A DNA stretch of 64,000 nucleotides. Origin: Streptomyces toxytricini. GTDB lineage: Bacteria > Actinomycetota > Actinomycetes > Streptomycetales > Streptomycetaceae. Where the stretch lies: contig NZ_BMTY01000006.1 of NCBI RefSeq assembly GCF_014649915.1, forward strand, positions 89,557-153,556. The letters are read 5' to 3'. Under the pieces are notes generated by a model. It worked only from the letters and a program-made list of their open reading frames with translations. It did not search any database and was not told the origin of the DNA. Position numbers and translations under genes: made by a program. Positions 8,680 to 19,552 of the stretch are shown one piece after another (position 1 is the stretch's first letter; each line of letters begins with the position of its first letter).

Positions 8680-8810
8680 CCGGTGATTCTACGAGCGGCA
8701 CCTGTGGGCTCCGCCGGGAGAGCCAGGCTGGTGCGCAGTTGTGACGCGGCGCACGCCCCCGCCGCTGCGCGGAGCCGTTCCCCCACCCCGCCCCTTCCCG
8801 AAACCGTGGC

Positions 8811-9050
8811 TGCGCCCCGGACCCCGCGTCGCCACGAACGCCGGCGGGCTGCCCACCGCACCGGCCCCGCGGCCCGCCCCGGCACGGGGCCGGGGCGGTC
8901 GGGACACCCCGGCCCCCGCCTCCGACAGCCCGCCCAAGCCAAGCCCCCGGGGCTCCGCCCCGGACCCCGCGCCTCAAACGCCGGCGAGGCCGGATGTGCT
9001 TCCAGCCCACGCGGCGTTTGAGCGCGACGGGCGCGCAGCGCGCGGATGCC
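8811..9050. repeat. Dispersed GC-rich intergenic repeat (palindromic family)
   Basis: The 8680-9087 gap between the kinase start and the thiG stop holds no credible gene. It contains GGGGCTCCGCCCCGGACCCC (8948-8967), then CCTCAAACGCCGGCGAGGCC and an inverted GGCGTTTGAGCGCGAC, plus a degenerate relative near 8811-8845. I recognise this as the extragenic motif scattered through many Streptomyces genomes. The long open frames across it are shadows. Confidence 0.6.
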
Positions 9051-9056
9051 CGGGGA

Positions 9057-9082
9057 GGGGCCGCTCGGGCGGGAGCGGCCCC
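9057..9082 (-). terminator. Terminator of the thi operon
   Basis: A 10-bp stem (GGGGCCGCTC with GAGCGGCCCC) with a 6-nt loop lies 6 bp beyond the thiG stop. Confidence 0.75.
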
Positions 9083-9087
9083 GACGG

Positions 9088-11254
<2,167 letters not shown>

Positions 11255-11263
11255 GGGCGTCCA

Positions 11264-11356
11264 GCCCCTCCCTTCGCCGGCATGACCCGGATCAGGTTCG
11301 TACGGTCGGAGGCAGCTTCAGCCTCCCTCTCAGCCCGGTGCGCCCGGACTCCCGCG
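11264..11356 (-). ncRNA. TPP (THI-box) riboswitch
   Basis: Read on the minus strand, the leader contains the invariant CTGAGAGGG, then ACCTGATCCGGGTCATGCCG and GCGAAGGGA, which are the pyrimidine- and pyrophosphate-sensing cores of the THI element. The region ends about 10 nt before the thiO start, so control is probably at translation initiation, with the Shine-Dalgarno hidden when TPP binds. Confidence 0.95.
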
Positions 11357-11441
11357 ACAGGTACGGTGGCCACAGTAGCCGTTCCCCTTCCGGGAGCGGG
11401 AGGAGGCCGCAGGGCCGCCCCGCCGGACCCCCCGCGGGAAC

Positions 11442-11471
11442 TTCACTGACTGATCGTCAGGTCGCTAGGGT
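11442..11471 (+). promoter_or_regulatory. Promoter of the FAD reductase gene (leaderless start)
   Basis: TTCACT (11442-11447), an 18-bp spacer and TAGGGT (11466-11471) form a plausible promoter. The hexamer ends 7 bases before the GTG at 11479, so the transcript would start at the codon itself. Confidence 0.5.
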
Positions 11472-11478
11472 GGGTTTC

Positions 11479-12699
11479 GTGAGCGAGCAGACGGAAAACC
11501 ACGAGCGCGGCGTCGTCGTCGTCGGCGCCGGGATGGCCGGGGTCCAGACCGCGGTCGCCCTGCGCGAGCAGGGCTGGACCGGCCCCGTCACCCTGCTGGG
11601 CGCCGAGCCCCACCAGCCGTACGACCGGCCCCCGCTGTCGAAGGCGGTGCTGCTCGGAAAGGCCGAGGACTCCGCCTTCGACGTCGACTTCGAGGGGCTC
11701 GGGATCACGCTCCGGCTCGGCGTCGAGGTCACCGGGCTGCGGCCGGCCGACCACGAGCTGGACACCGAGGCCGGGCCGGTCCCCTACGACATCCTGGTGC
11801 TGGCGACCGGCGCCGAGCCGCTGACCCTGCCGGGCGCCGAGGGCGTGCCCGGCGTCCACCTGCTGCGCACCCTCGACGACGCGGCCCGGCTGCGGCCGGT
11901 CATCGCCCGAGCCCCGGCGACCGTCGTCGTCGGCGCCGGCTGGATCGGCGCCGAGTTCGCGACCGCCGCCCGCGAGGCCGGCTGCGCCGTCACCGTCGTC
12001 GAGGCCGCGGACCGGGTCCTGGCCGGGGCGCTGCCCGCCGAGGTCGCCGCCGCGATGGGCCGCTGGTACGGGGAGATCGGCGCCGACCTGCTCACCTCCG
12101 CCCGGGTGGAGTCCGTCGAGGCCGGGCGGGTCGTGCTGGCCGACGGCCGGGAGCTGCCCGCCGGCGCGGTCGTCGTCGGCATCGGGGCCCGCCCCGCCAC
12201 GCGCTGGCTCGCCGGGTCGGGCGTCGAGCTCGGCCCCGACGGCTCGGTCACCGCCGACGCCCACCTGCGGACCTCCGTCCCCGGGGTGTACGCGGTCGGC
12301 GACTGCGCCTCCTTCCCGTCGGCCCGGTACGGGGCCCGGCTGCTCGTGCACCACTGGGACAACGCCCTCCAGGGGCCGCGGGTCGTCGCCGCGAACATCC
12401 TGGCGGGGGAGCCCGTGGAGGCGTACGACCCGGTTCCGTACTTCTGGTCGGAGCAGTTCGGCCGGTTCGTCCAGTACGCCGGCCACCATGCGGACGCCGA
12501 CACCCTGCTGTGGCGCGGCGACCCCGCCGGGCAGGCCTGGTCGGTGTGCTGGCTGCGTGCCGGGGCCATGGTCGCGATCCTCGCGGTGGGCCGCCCCCGC
12601 GACCTCGCCCAGGGCCGCCGGCTCATCGAGGCCGGCAGCCCCGTCGACCCGGCCCGCGTCGCCGACCCGGAGACCCCGCTCAAGGCCGCGGCCGCGTGA
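11479..12699 (+). CDS. FAD-dependent ferredoxin/rubredoxin-reductase-like oxidoreductase
   Basis: This 406-aa pyridine nucleotide-disulfide oxidoreductase family protein begins MSEQTENHERG. It has an FAD-binding GAGMAGVQTAVALREQG, an NAD(P)-binding GAGWIGAEFATAAREAG, the second FAD motif VYAVGDCASFP, and a C-terminal reductase domain. This layout is that of ferredoxin reductases feeding cytochromes P450 or dioxygenases; no partner ferredoxin is nearby except bfd. I chose the GTG at 11479; the longer frame back to 11245 runs through the riboswitch region. The stop is followed by a hairpin at 12702-12727. Confidence 0.88.
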   Translation: MSEQTENHERGVVVVGAGMAGVQTAVALREQGWTGPVTLLGAEPHQPYDRPPLSKAVLLGKAEDSAFDVDFEGLGITLRLGVEVTGLRPADHELDTEAGPVPYDILVLATGAEPLTLPGAEGVPGVHLLRTLDDAARLRPVIARAPATVVVGAGWIGAEFATAAREAGCAVTVVEAADRVLAGALPAEVAAAMGRWYGEIGADLLTSARVESVEAGRVVLADGRELPAGAVVVGIGARPATRWLAGSGVELGPDGSVTADAHLRTSVPGVYAVGDCASFPSARYGARLLVHHWDNALQGPRVVAANILAGEPVEAYDPVPYFWSEQFGRFVQYAGHHADADTLLWRGDPAGQAWSVCWLRAGAMVAILAVGRPRDLAQGRRLIEAGSPVDPARVADPETPLKAAAA

Positions 12700-12701
12700 C
12701 C

Positions 12702-12727
12702 GCCGCCCGCCCGGGCGCGCGGGCGGC
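12702..12727 (+). terminator. Hairpin after FAD reductase gene
   Basis: GCCGCCCGC (12702-12710) pairs with GCGGGCGGC (12719-12727) just after the stop codon. Confidence 0.6.
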
Positions 12728-12782
12728 CCCGTACGGGTCGGCTCGGGTACCGGCGGCCCGTGGGAGGTGGCAGGCTTGTGCC

Positions 12783-13148
12783 GTGACCGAGATTGACGCA
12801 AAGATCGATGCCCTTGTCCCCGCCTGGCTCCACCTCCCCGACATCGCCGAGATGATGGGCGTCGAAGTGACCCGGGTCCGCCAGCTGGTCAAGGAAGGTC
12901 AGCTGATCGCGGTGCGCCGCGGGGAGAACCGCGCCCTCCAGGTCCCCGCCGACTTCATCGACGGCGACAAGCTGGTCAAGGGACTCACCGGCCTGCTGAC
13001 CGTGCTGAAGGACGACGGCTTCTCCGACGAGGAGATGCTGGAGTGGCTCTTCACCGCCGACCCGACCCTGCCCGGCACCCCCGTGCAGGCGCTGCGCGAG
13101 AATCGCGGCACGGAGGTCAAGCGCCGCGCCCAGGCGCTCGCCCTCTGA
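12783..13148 (+). CDS. Rv2175c-family DNA-binding protein
   Basis: This 121-aa protein has a winged-helix N-terminal domain with LHLPDIAEMMGVEVTRVRQL as its likely recognition region, followed by a helical C-terminal domain. It resembles mycobacterial Rv2175c, which binds DNA and is a substrate of the kinase PknL encoded next to it. Here the nearest PASTA kinase is about 4 kb away, so a kinase-substrate link is only a guess. The GTG at 12783 (MTEIDAKIDAL) is the start; GGGAGGTGG lies about 14 bases upstream. Confidence 0.82.
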   Translation: MTEIDAKIDALVPAWLHLPDIAEMMGVEVTRVRQLVKEGQLIAVRRGENRALQVPADFIDGDKLVKGLTGLLTVLKDDGFSDEEMLEWLFTADPTLPGTPVQALRENRGTEVKRRAQALAL

Positions 13149-13171
13149 GCCGAGCCCGACGGATCCGACCC

Positions 13172-13211
13172 GGCGGGCGGGCCCCCGCCCGGTGCGGCGG
13201 GCCCGCCCGCC
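13172..13211 (+). terminator. GC hairpin between the Rv2175c-like gene and thiE
   Basis: GGCGGGCGGGC (13172-13182) is complementary to GCCCGCCCGCC (13201-13211). It may terminate the upstream gene. Confidence 0.55.
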
Positions 13212-13232
13212 GCACCACCCAGGGGGGTACCC

Positions 13233-13886
13233 ATGTCCGCGAACGTGCGGCAGCAGCTGTCCGACGCCCGGCTCTACCTGTGCACGGACGCCCGCAGGCG
13301 GCAGGGGGACCTCCCCGAGTTCCTCGACGCGGTCCTCGCCGGCGGCGTGGACATCGTCCAGCTCCGCGACAAGGGCATGGAGGCCGGCGAGGAGCTGGAG
13401 CACCTGGAGGTGTTCGCCGAGGCGGCCCGCCGCCACGGCAGGCTCCTCGCGGTCAACGACCGCGCCGACGTCGCGCACGCCATCGGCTCCGACGTCCTCC
13501 ACCTCGGCCAGGGCGACATCCCCGTCCCGGCCGCCCGGGCGATCCTCGGCGACGGGGTCCTGATCGGCCGCTCCTGCCACGCGGAGGACGAGGTGGCCGC
13601 GGCCGCCGCCGAACCGGGCGTGGACTACTTCTGCACCGGCCCCTGCTGGCCCACCCCCACCAAGCCCGGCCGGCACGCCCCCGGCCTCGACCTCGTCCGG
13701 TATGCGGCCTCCCTGCGCCAGGACCGCCCCTGGTTCGCCATCGGCGGGATCGACGCCGGCAACCTCGACGAGGTCCTCGACGCCGGCGCCACCCGGATCG
13801 TCGTCGTCCGCGCCCTCACGGAGGCCTCCGACCCCGGGGCTGCGGCGGCCGCCCTGGCCGCCCGCGTCCGGGCCCGCACGGCCTGA
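13233..13886 (+). CDS. thiE: Thiamine-phosphate synthase
   Basis: This 217-aa TIM-barrel enzyme joins HMP pyrophosphate and the thiazole phosphate into thiamine phosphate. Visible blocks are [61 protein letters not shown] and [21 protein letters not shown]. It stands apart from thiO-thiS-thiG on the other strand and has no visible TPP element of its own. Confidence 0.96.
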   Translation: MSANVRQQLSDARLYLCTDARRRQGDLPEFLDAVLAGGVDIVQLRDKGMEAGEELEHLEVFAEAARRHGRLLAVNDRADVAHAIGSDVLHLGQGDIPVPAARAILGDGVLIGRSCHAEDEVAAAAAEPGVDYFCTGPCWPTPTKPGRHAPGLDLVRYAASLRQDRPWFAIGGIDAGNLDEVLDAGATRIVVVRALTEASDPGAAAAALAARVRARTA

Positions 13887-13944
13887 GGTGTCCAAAAGGC
13901 CGTCCAGCAGGTGGACACGGCTTCGGAGTCCGCGAACGCCCGTC

Positions 13945-13956
13945 TAACCTGCCGGT
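13945..13956 (+). promoter_or_regulatory. -10 element for leaderless metF mRNA
   Basis: TAACCT (13945-13950) ends six bases before the metF ATG at 13957, and there is no Shine-Dalgarno sequence between them. A leaderless transcript is likely. The -35 region is not clear. Confidence 0.45.
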
Positions 13957-14874
13957 ATGGCCCTTGGAACAGCTTCCACCCGAACGGACCGCGCCCGCAC
14001 GGTCCGCGACCTGCTGGCGTCCGGGGACCCCTCGTACTCCTTCGAGTTCTGGGCGCCCAAGACGGAGAAGGGCGAACGCAACCTCTGGGACGCGCTGCGC
14101 CGCATCGAGGCGGTCGCCCCCAGCTTCGTATCCGTCACCTACGGCGCCGGCGGGTCCACCCGCGGCGGCACCGTCAAGGCGACCCAGCAGATCGCCTCCG
14201 ACACCACCCTGACCCCCGTCGCGCACCTCACGGCGGTCGACCACTCGATCGCCGAGCTGCGCAACGTCATCGGGCAGTTCGCCGACGCGGGCATCCGCAA
14301 CATGCTGGCCGTACGCGGCGATCCGCCGGGCGACCCCATGGGCCCGTGGGTGGCGCACCCCGACGGCGTCCACTACGCCGCCGACCTGGTCCGGCTGCTG
14401 AAGGAGTCCGGCGACTTCTGCGTGGGCGTCGCCGCGTTCCCCGAGATGCACCCGCGGTCCACCGACTGGGACACGGACATCCGGCACTTCGTGGACAAGT
14501 GCCGCGCGGGCGCCGACTATGCGATCACCCAGATGTTCTTCGATCCGGAGAATTATCTGCGGCTCCGCGACAGCGCCGAGAAGGCGGGCTGCGAGACCCC
14601 TATCATCCCTGAGGTCATGCCTGTTGTGGCCGTCAAGCAGCTCGACCGGCTGCCGCAACTCAGCAACGCGGTCTTCCCCGGTGCCGTGAAAGAGCGCATG
14701 CTCGCCGTCAAGGACGATCCGGCCGCTGTACGCTCCATGGGGATCGAGTTCGCCACGGAGTTCTGCGCGCGGCTGCTGTCCGAGGGTGTCCCGGGGCTGC
14801 ACTTCATCACGCTGAACAACTCCACGGCGACCCTCGAGATCTACGAGAACCTGGGCCTGCACAAGCGGGCCTGA
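13957..14874 (+). CDS. metF: 5,10-Methylenetetrahydrofolate reductase
   Basis: This 305-aa flavoenzyme reduces methylene-THF to methyl-THF, the methyl donor for methionine synthesis. Typical blocks are [10 protein letters not shown] with the catalytic Glu, [38 protein letters not shown] and [15 protein letters not shown]. The length is normal for the bacterial single-domain type. It follows thiE by 70 bp but appears to have its own promoter. Confidence 0.96.
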   Translation: MALGTASTRTDRARTVRDLLASGDPSYSFEFWAPKTEKGERNLWDALRRIEAVAPSFVSVTYGAGGSTRGGTVKATQQIASDTTLTPVAHLTAVDHSIAELRNVIGQFADAGIRNMLAVRGDPPGDPMGPWVAHPDGVHYAADLVRLLKESGDFCVGVAAFPEMHPRSTDWDTDIRHFVDKCRAGADYAITQMFFDPENYLRLRDSAEKAGCETPIIPEVMPVVAVKQLDRLPQLSNAVFPGAVKERMLAVKDDPAAVRSMGIEFATEFCARLLSEGVPGLHFITLNNSTATLEIYENLGLHKRA

Positions 14875-14914
14875 TCGGCCGTTCCCAGGGCGGCCGTACC
14901 GAGGGGTGCCACGC

Positions 14915-15823
14915 ATGGGAATGACGGTCCTCTACATCGCGTTCGGCTTCGTCGCGCTGTGGCTGCTCGCCGAGGTCCTGATGCAGTACAAGGCCCGGCT
15001 GCGCTGGCGGCTGCTCGCGTTCGCCGGGTTCGCCGGCGTCGTCGCCGGGGTGGTCCTGCCGTCGGTCCTCGTCATCGCCGTCGGCGCGACCGCGTTCGCC
15101 GTGGGCCAGACGCTGGTGACGCTGTCCTTCCGCAAGGGCTTCGAGGCCGGCTGGGCGCTGCGCCGCGGCAAGGCGGCCGCGGCGCCAGGCCGGCCCGCCC
15201 GGGGGCGGCGCCGGAGCGGCGCCGCACGCCCCGAGCCCGCGCTGGAGGTGACCTCGCTGGAGTACGGCTCCGACGGAGCCGGCACGGCGGACGGGAGCGG
15301 CGGCGCGGACGGCGACCGGGAGCCGGCGGAGCAGGAGCCCCGCCCGCGCTTCCGGGCGGCGACCGAGGAGTTCTACAGCCCGGAGCCGCTGCCCGACGAG
15401 ACCGGCACGTACGGGATACAGAGCTTCGCCGCCGGCCCGGCCGAGCAGGACGCGCACGGCTACGCCGCCTACCAGGACCAGCAGTCCCAGAGCGGCGGCT
15501 TCGACTACTCCGCCGGCTACCAGGAGGGCGGCCGGCAGGTGTACGCCGCCTACTCGGACCCGTACATCGGCACCGGCGGCGGCGTCATCCCGCAGCAGCC
15601 GTACGACTACACCCCGTACGCGGGCCAGGCCCCGGACCCGTACGGCGGGGGCGCCGCGCAGGACCCGTACGCGATGGACACCCCGCCCGGCGGCGTGTGG
15701 GTGCCGCAGCAGCGGGACGTCGCGCAGCCGTACCCCGAGGACGACCAGGCGGGCGGGCCGTACCAGCAGCCGCAGCAGTACCCGTACCAGGGCACCGGGG
15801 AGTACGAGCAGTACCGCTACTGA
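14915..15823 (+). CDS. Two-helix membrane protein with long Tyr/Gln/Pro-rich tail
   Basis: This 302-aa protein belongs to no functional family I can name. Two hydrophobic segments span about residues 4-22 and 31-62; the second could be two helices. After about residue 70 the chain turns basic and then into a long acidic, Tyr/Gln/Pro/Gly-rich tail with repeated DPY, PYA and YQQP motifs. The tail is probably cytoplasmic and disordered. The ATG at 14915 is preferred over the GTG at 14906 because of GAGGGG about 9 bases upstream. Confidence 0.75.
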   Translation: MGMTVLYIAFGFVALWLLAEVLMQYKARLRWRLLAFAGFAGVVAGVVLPSVLVIAVGATAFAVGQTLVTLSFRKGFEAGWALRRGKAAAAPGRPARGRRRSGAARPEPALEVTSLEYGSDGAGTADGSGGADGDREPAEQEPRPRFRAATEEFYSPEPLPDETGTYGIQSFAAGPAEQDAHGYAAYQDQQSQSGGFDYSAGYQEGGRQVYAAYSDPYIGTGGGVIPQQPYDYTPYAGQAPDPYGGGAAQDPYAMDTPPGGVWVPQQRDVAQPYPEDDQAGGPYQQPQQYPYQGTGEYEQYRY

Positions 15824-15828
15824 GTGCC

Positions 15829-15853
15829 GCCCGGCCGGCCGCCCCGGCCGGGC
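15829..15853. terminator. Shared hairpin terminator
   Basis: GCCCGGCCGG (15829-15838) pairs perfectly with CCGGCCGGGC (15844-15853) around a 5-nt loop, between two convergent genes. Confidence 0.7.
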
Positions 15854-15857
15854 ACCC

Positions 15858-17276
15858 TCATCGGGAACCGCGGAAGCCGGCGCCCTCCACGATCAGCCCG
15901 GCCACCAGGGCTCCGGTCATCCCGGCGTGCGCCAGCCCGCCGCCGGGGTGCGCCCACCCGCCCGCCAGGTACAGGCCGGGCAGGCCGGTGGTGTTGGCCG
16001 GGTACAGCAGCCGGCCGTCCGCTCCGGCGAGCGCGGGCGGCGGCACCGCACCGCCCGCGGCCCCGGTGGCGGCCGCGATGTCGGCGGGCGCGTGCACCTC
16101 GTGCCACAGCAGCCGGTCGCGCAGCCCGGGAACGGCCCGCGCGGCCAGGTCCAGCAGGGCCTCCGCGTCGGGCGCGGGGCCCCTTCCGGCTGCGGGGCAG
16201 ACGGCCGTCACGGTGACCGCCTCGTGGCCGGCGTCGGGGACGACGGCCGGGTCGTCGGGGCGCAGGACGGTGAGCAGCGCGCCGGGGGAGTGGACGAGGG
16301 TGCGGTGCACGGTGCCGGCCGGCCGCTCGCCGCGCAGCGCGAGGAAGAGCGTGAGCCGGCTCGCCTCGCCCGTGCCGCGGGCGGGCACCCCGCCGGACGG
16401 CAGCGACACCCCGCCGAGGCCGCGCGGGTCGGCCGCGCACACCACGGAGTCCGCCGCGGCCTCCGTCCCGTCGGCCAGCAGCAGCCCGGCCGCCCGGCCG
16501 TCCCGGGCGAGCACCTCCCGGACCGGGGCGTCGAAGACGAAGGACACCTTCCGCTCCAGGCAGCGCTCGTACAGGGCGGCGGCCAGCGCCCGCATGCCGC
16601 CGCGGACGTACCAGCTGCCGAAGGTCTGCTCCATGTACGGCAGCACGGCCGCGGAGGCCGGCACGGCGGCCGGGTCGAGGCCGTACGCCCGGACGCGGGC
16701 CGCCAGCAGCTCCCCGGCGGGCCCGCCGAGCTCGCGGGCGGCGATCTCGGCGAGGGTGGGCGGGCGGCGGCGCAGCAGGCCGCTCTTGCGGACGGCCGGG
16801 TAGGGGTCGCGGCCCAGCACCTGCCAGTCGGGGCGCAGGGGCTCCTCCAGCAGGGGGCGGCGGGTGGCGTCCCAGGCGTCGCGGGCCCGGTTCAGGACCT
16901 CGTTCCAGCGGTCCCCCGTGCCGGTGCCGAAGGCCCGGTCGAGGGCGGCCGCGGCGCCGCCGCGGGAGACGGCGGGGAGGACGGCCTCGGTGCCGTCGGC
17001 GAGGACGTGCCGGACGGCGGGGTCGACCTGCACCATGTCGACGCAGTCCTCGAGGGGGCGCTTGCCGGTCTTGACGAACAGGTCGCGGTAGACGGCGGGC
17101 AGGTGCAGCAGCCCCGGCCCCGTGTCGAAGGCGAAGCCGTCACGGGTGCGGCGGCCGAGGGCGCCCCCGTACGTCGGCCCCTGCTCGTACACCGTCACCT
17201 GCTGCCCTGCGACGGCCAGCCGGGCCGCCGTGGCCATCGCGCCCATGCCGGCGCCGATCACCGCAATTCGTGCCAT
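15858..17276 (-). CDS. Phytoene-desaturase-like FAD oxidoreductase
   Basis: This 472-aa protein has the dinucleotide-binding N terminus IAVIGAGMGAMATAARLAVAG and the paired-Glu region VTVYEQGPTYGGALG. The C-terminal FAD block is LYLAGGWAHPGGGLAHAGMTGALVAG. This is the carotenoid isomerase/desaturase (CrtI-like) family. No carotenoid genes surround it, so its substrate is unknown. It lies 30 bp after the DUF4126 gene, probably in the same transcript. Confidence 0.85.
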   Translation of the reverse strand: MARIAVIGAGMGAMATAARLAVAGQQVTVYEQGPTYGGALGRRTRDGFAFDTGPGLLHLPAVYRDLFVKTGKRPLEDCVDMVQVDPAVRHVLADGTEAVLPAVSRGGAAAALDRAFGTGTGDRWNEVLNRARDAWDATRRPLLEEPLRPDWQVLGRDPYPAVRKSGLLRRRPPTLAEIAARELGGPAGELLAARVRAYGLDPAAVPASAAVLPYMEQTFGSWYVRGGMRALAAALYERCLERKVSFVFDAPVREVLARDGRAAGLLLADGTEAAADSVVCAADPRGLGGVSLPSGGVPARGTGEASRLTLFLALRGERPAGTVHRTLVHSPGALLTVLRPDDPAVVPDAGHEAVTVTAVCPAAGRGPAPDAEALLDLAARAVPGLRDRLLWHEVHAPADIAAATGAAGGAVPPPALAGADGRLLYPANTTGLPGLYLAGGWAHPGGGLAHAGMTGALVAGLIVEGAGFRGSR

Positions 17277-17306
17277 GCGCCCGACCCTATCGAGCGGCGG
17301 CCCGGG

Positions 17307-17942
17307 TCAGCGGGGCGGGCCCGCCGCCGGACCGGAGGGCTCCCGGGCATGGCCGGCCAGCCGGTTCTCCTCGCGGCGCTGCGCCCGGCGGCGCAGGAAG
17401 CGGCGGATCCGGGTCCACAGGAGGACGAGGACGGCCAGGCCGAGGGCGAGGAGGACGGCCGCGACGACGGCGGCGGCTACGGGGTGGAAGACGGCGAAGG
17501 CGACGATGCCGGCGACGCCGATGTCCTCGGCGGTGCTCAGCGCGATGTTGCTGACCGGTTCCGGGGAGGTGTTGACGGCCATGCGGGTGCCGGCCTTGAC
17601 GGCATGGCTGGCCAGCGCGGTGGAGCCGCCGATCGCGCCGGCGGCGAGATCGGAGAGGGAGCCGCTCTGCCCGGCCAGCAGCGCCCCGACGACGGCCCCT
17701 GCGACGGGCCGGACGACGGTGTGGACGGCGTCCCAGGCGGAGTCCACGTACGGGATCTTGTCGGCGACGGCCTCGCACAGGAAGAGGACGCCGGCGGCGA
17801 CGAGGACGTCGGTGCGCTGGAGGGCCGGGGGGACGTCGTCGCTGAGACCGGTCGCACCGAAGACGCCCAGCAGGAGGACCACGGCGTACGCGTTGATGCC
17901 GCTGGCCCAGCCGCTGGTGAAGACCAGGGGGAGGACGCTCAC
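17307..17942 (-). CDS. DUF4126 integral membrane protein
   Basis: This 211-aa protein has four or more membrane segments and the DUF4126 features GWASGINAYAVVLLLGVFG at the N terminus and IPYVDSAWDAVHTVVRP after the second helix. The C terminus is basic and probably cytoplasmic (residues ~180-211). Its function is unknown. It is upstream of the desaturase-like gene in a likely two-gene unit. Confidence 0.8.
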   Translation of the reverse strand: MSVLPLVFTSGWASGINAYAVVLLLGVFGATGLSDDVPPALQRTDVLVAAGVLFLCEAVADKIPYVDSAWDAVHTVVRPVAGAVVGALLAGQSGSLSDLAAGAIGGSTALASHAVKAGTRMAVNTSPEPVSNIALSTAEDIGVAGIVAFAVFHPVAAAVVAAVLLALGLAVLVLLWTRIRRFLRRRAQRREENRLAGHAREPSGPAAGPPR

Positions 17943-18053
17943 CGCATCATCGTGCCGCAGCGCGCGGCATCCGGCAGGCGCGGCCCTGGGCCGGACGTGT
18001 CCGGGAGCGGCCGCGGTGCGCCGCCGTCCCCGTCATCGCGCCCGGCCGGGACG

Positions 18054-18455
18054 TCAGTGCCCCTGCTCGTCGCGGCGGCGCTGCCACCGCTCCTCGATGC
18101 GGTTCATCATCGACCGACGCTGCCGGTTCCGGCCACGGGCCGAACCGCCTGCACTGCCGGAGACGGGCTGCTCGCCGGGCTTGGGCGCCTTGCGCCAACC
18201 GGTGACCGCGAGGAGCGTACAGCCGAGCATGACGAGGAAACCCACCACGCTGACCCAGAGTACGTTCGGGACGATCACACCGGTCATGAGGAGCGCGATA
18301 CCCACCACAATGCCTGCGACTGCCTGGTAGACCCGTCGCCGGGTGTACGTGCGCAGTCCGCTTCCCTCAAGCGCTGTCGCGAACTTGGGGTCTTCGGCGT
18401 ACAGCGCTCGCTCCATCTGCTCGAGCATTCGCTGCTCGTGCTCCGAGAGCGGCAC
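18054..18455 (-). CDS. DUF3040 membrane protein
   Basis: This 133-aa protein begins PLSEHEQRMLEQMERALYAEDPKFA, the signature of DUF3040, followed by two membrane helices (about residues 43-90) and a basic tail. The start chosen is GTG at 18455, because a perfect AGGAGG lies 6 bases upstream; the ATG at 18470 overlaps that site and would add five residues. The role is unknown; the family is widespread in actinobacteria. Confidence 0.85.
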   Translation of the reverse strand: MPLSEHEQRMLEQMERALYAEDPKFATALEGSGLRTYTRRRVYQAVAGIVVGIALLMTGVIVPNVLWVSVVGFLVMLGCTLLAVTGWRKAPKPGEQPVSGSAGGSARGRNRQRRSMMNRIEERWQRRRDEQGH

Positions 18456-18505
18456 GGGAGTCCTCCTCATCCGTCGGTCGCGGGGGGAGCGACCAGGGTC
18501 CCTTC

Positions 18506-18713
18506 AGGATAGGCGGGGAATCGCCCCCGTGACACCCGCCCTCCGCGCCGGGTTCGAAAAATGCACCGCCCGGAAAAGCACTGCCCACCGCCGGTACGGC
18601 GCGGGGCCGTGCGGCCGGGGGCCGGGGCAGTGAGGTCGTTATTCCCCGCTGATCCGCCCGCCATGCCGGGCGGTGCCCCGATCATACGGCGCGCCCGCCC
18701 GGAACGGAGGCGG
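18506..18713. other. Intergenic region upstream of the DUF3040 gene
   Basis: There is no gene here. A possible -10 hexamer TATCCT (18506-18511, minus strand) precedes the DUF3040 gene. A hairpin CCGCCCG/CGGGCGG at 18654-18673 may end the methyltransferase transcript. Confidence 0.35.
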
Positions 18714-19469
18714 TCAGCGCTTCTCGCCGAGGACGTGCAGCTGGGTGGCGATGGCGTGGAAGGCGGGCAGCTCGGCGGCGGCCTCCTCCAGGCGCATCAG
18801 CGCCTCGACGGCCCCGGGCTCGGTGTCGACGAGGACGCCGGGGACGAGGTCGGCGAAGACGCGGACGCCGTGGACCGCGCCCACCTCCAGGCCGGCGCCG
18901 GCCACGAGGTCGGCGAGCTGGTCGGCGGTGAAGCGGCGGGGCACCGGGTCGCCCGCACCCCAGCGGCCGGCCGGGTCGCCGAGGGCCGCGCGGGCCTCGG
19001 TGAAGTGGCCGGCCAGGGCGCGGGCCAGGACGGCGCCGCCGAGGCCGGCGGCGAGCAGGCTGAGCGTCCCGCCGGGGCGCAGCGCGGCGACGGCGTTGGC
19101 GGCGCCTTCCGCCGCGTCGTCGACGTACTCCAGGACGCCGTGGCAGACGACCACGTCGTAGGCCTCCCGCTCGACGACGTCGAGCAGGCCCTGGGCGTCG
19201 CCCTGGACGCCGCGGACCCGGTCGGCGACGCCGGCCTCGGCGACCCGGCGCTCCAGCCCGAACAGGGCGTTCGGGCTGGGGTCGACCACGGTGACGCGGT
19301 GGCCGAGGCGGGCGATCGGGACCGCGAACATGCCGGTGCCGCCGCCGGTGTCCAGCACGTCGAGCACGTCCCGCCCGGTCGCCTTCACCCGGCGGTCGAG
19401 GGCCTCCTTGAGGACCTCCCACACCACGGCGGTGCGGAGGGAGGCACGGGGGCGGGAAGTGTCCGACAC
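18714..19469 (-). CDS. SAM-dependent methyltransferase
   Basis: This 251-aa class I methyltransferase has motif I VLDTGGGTGMFAVPIARLG, motif II VTVVDPSPN, the acidic VQGDAQGLLD, and motif IV YDVVVCHGVLEYV. The substrate is unknown. The start is GTG at 19469 (MSDTSRPRASL), with GAGGAG about 9 bases upstream; the longer frame reaching 20171 is not coding. It follows the HEPN gene on the same strand with an 83-bp gap. Confidence 0.88.
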   Translation of the reverse strand: MSDTSRPRASLRTAVVWEVLKEALDRRVKATGRDVLDVLDTGGGTGMFAVPIARLGHRVTVVDPSPNALFGLERRVAEAGVADRVRGVQGDAQGLLDVVEREAYDVVVCHGVLEYVDDAAEGAANAVAALRPGGTLSLLAAGLGGAVLARALAGHFTEARAALGDPAGRWGAGDPVPRRFTADQLADLVAGAGLEVGAVHGVRVFADLVPGVLVDTEPGAVEALMRLEEAAAELPAFHAIATQLHVLGEKR

Positions 19470-19552
19470 GGCTGATGGCTCCTCGGCGCGGAAGGGGGCG
19501 GGCAAAGCGTGCGATGCGTGCCCCACCCTATTGCCTCCGGCAGCGGTGCAGC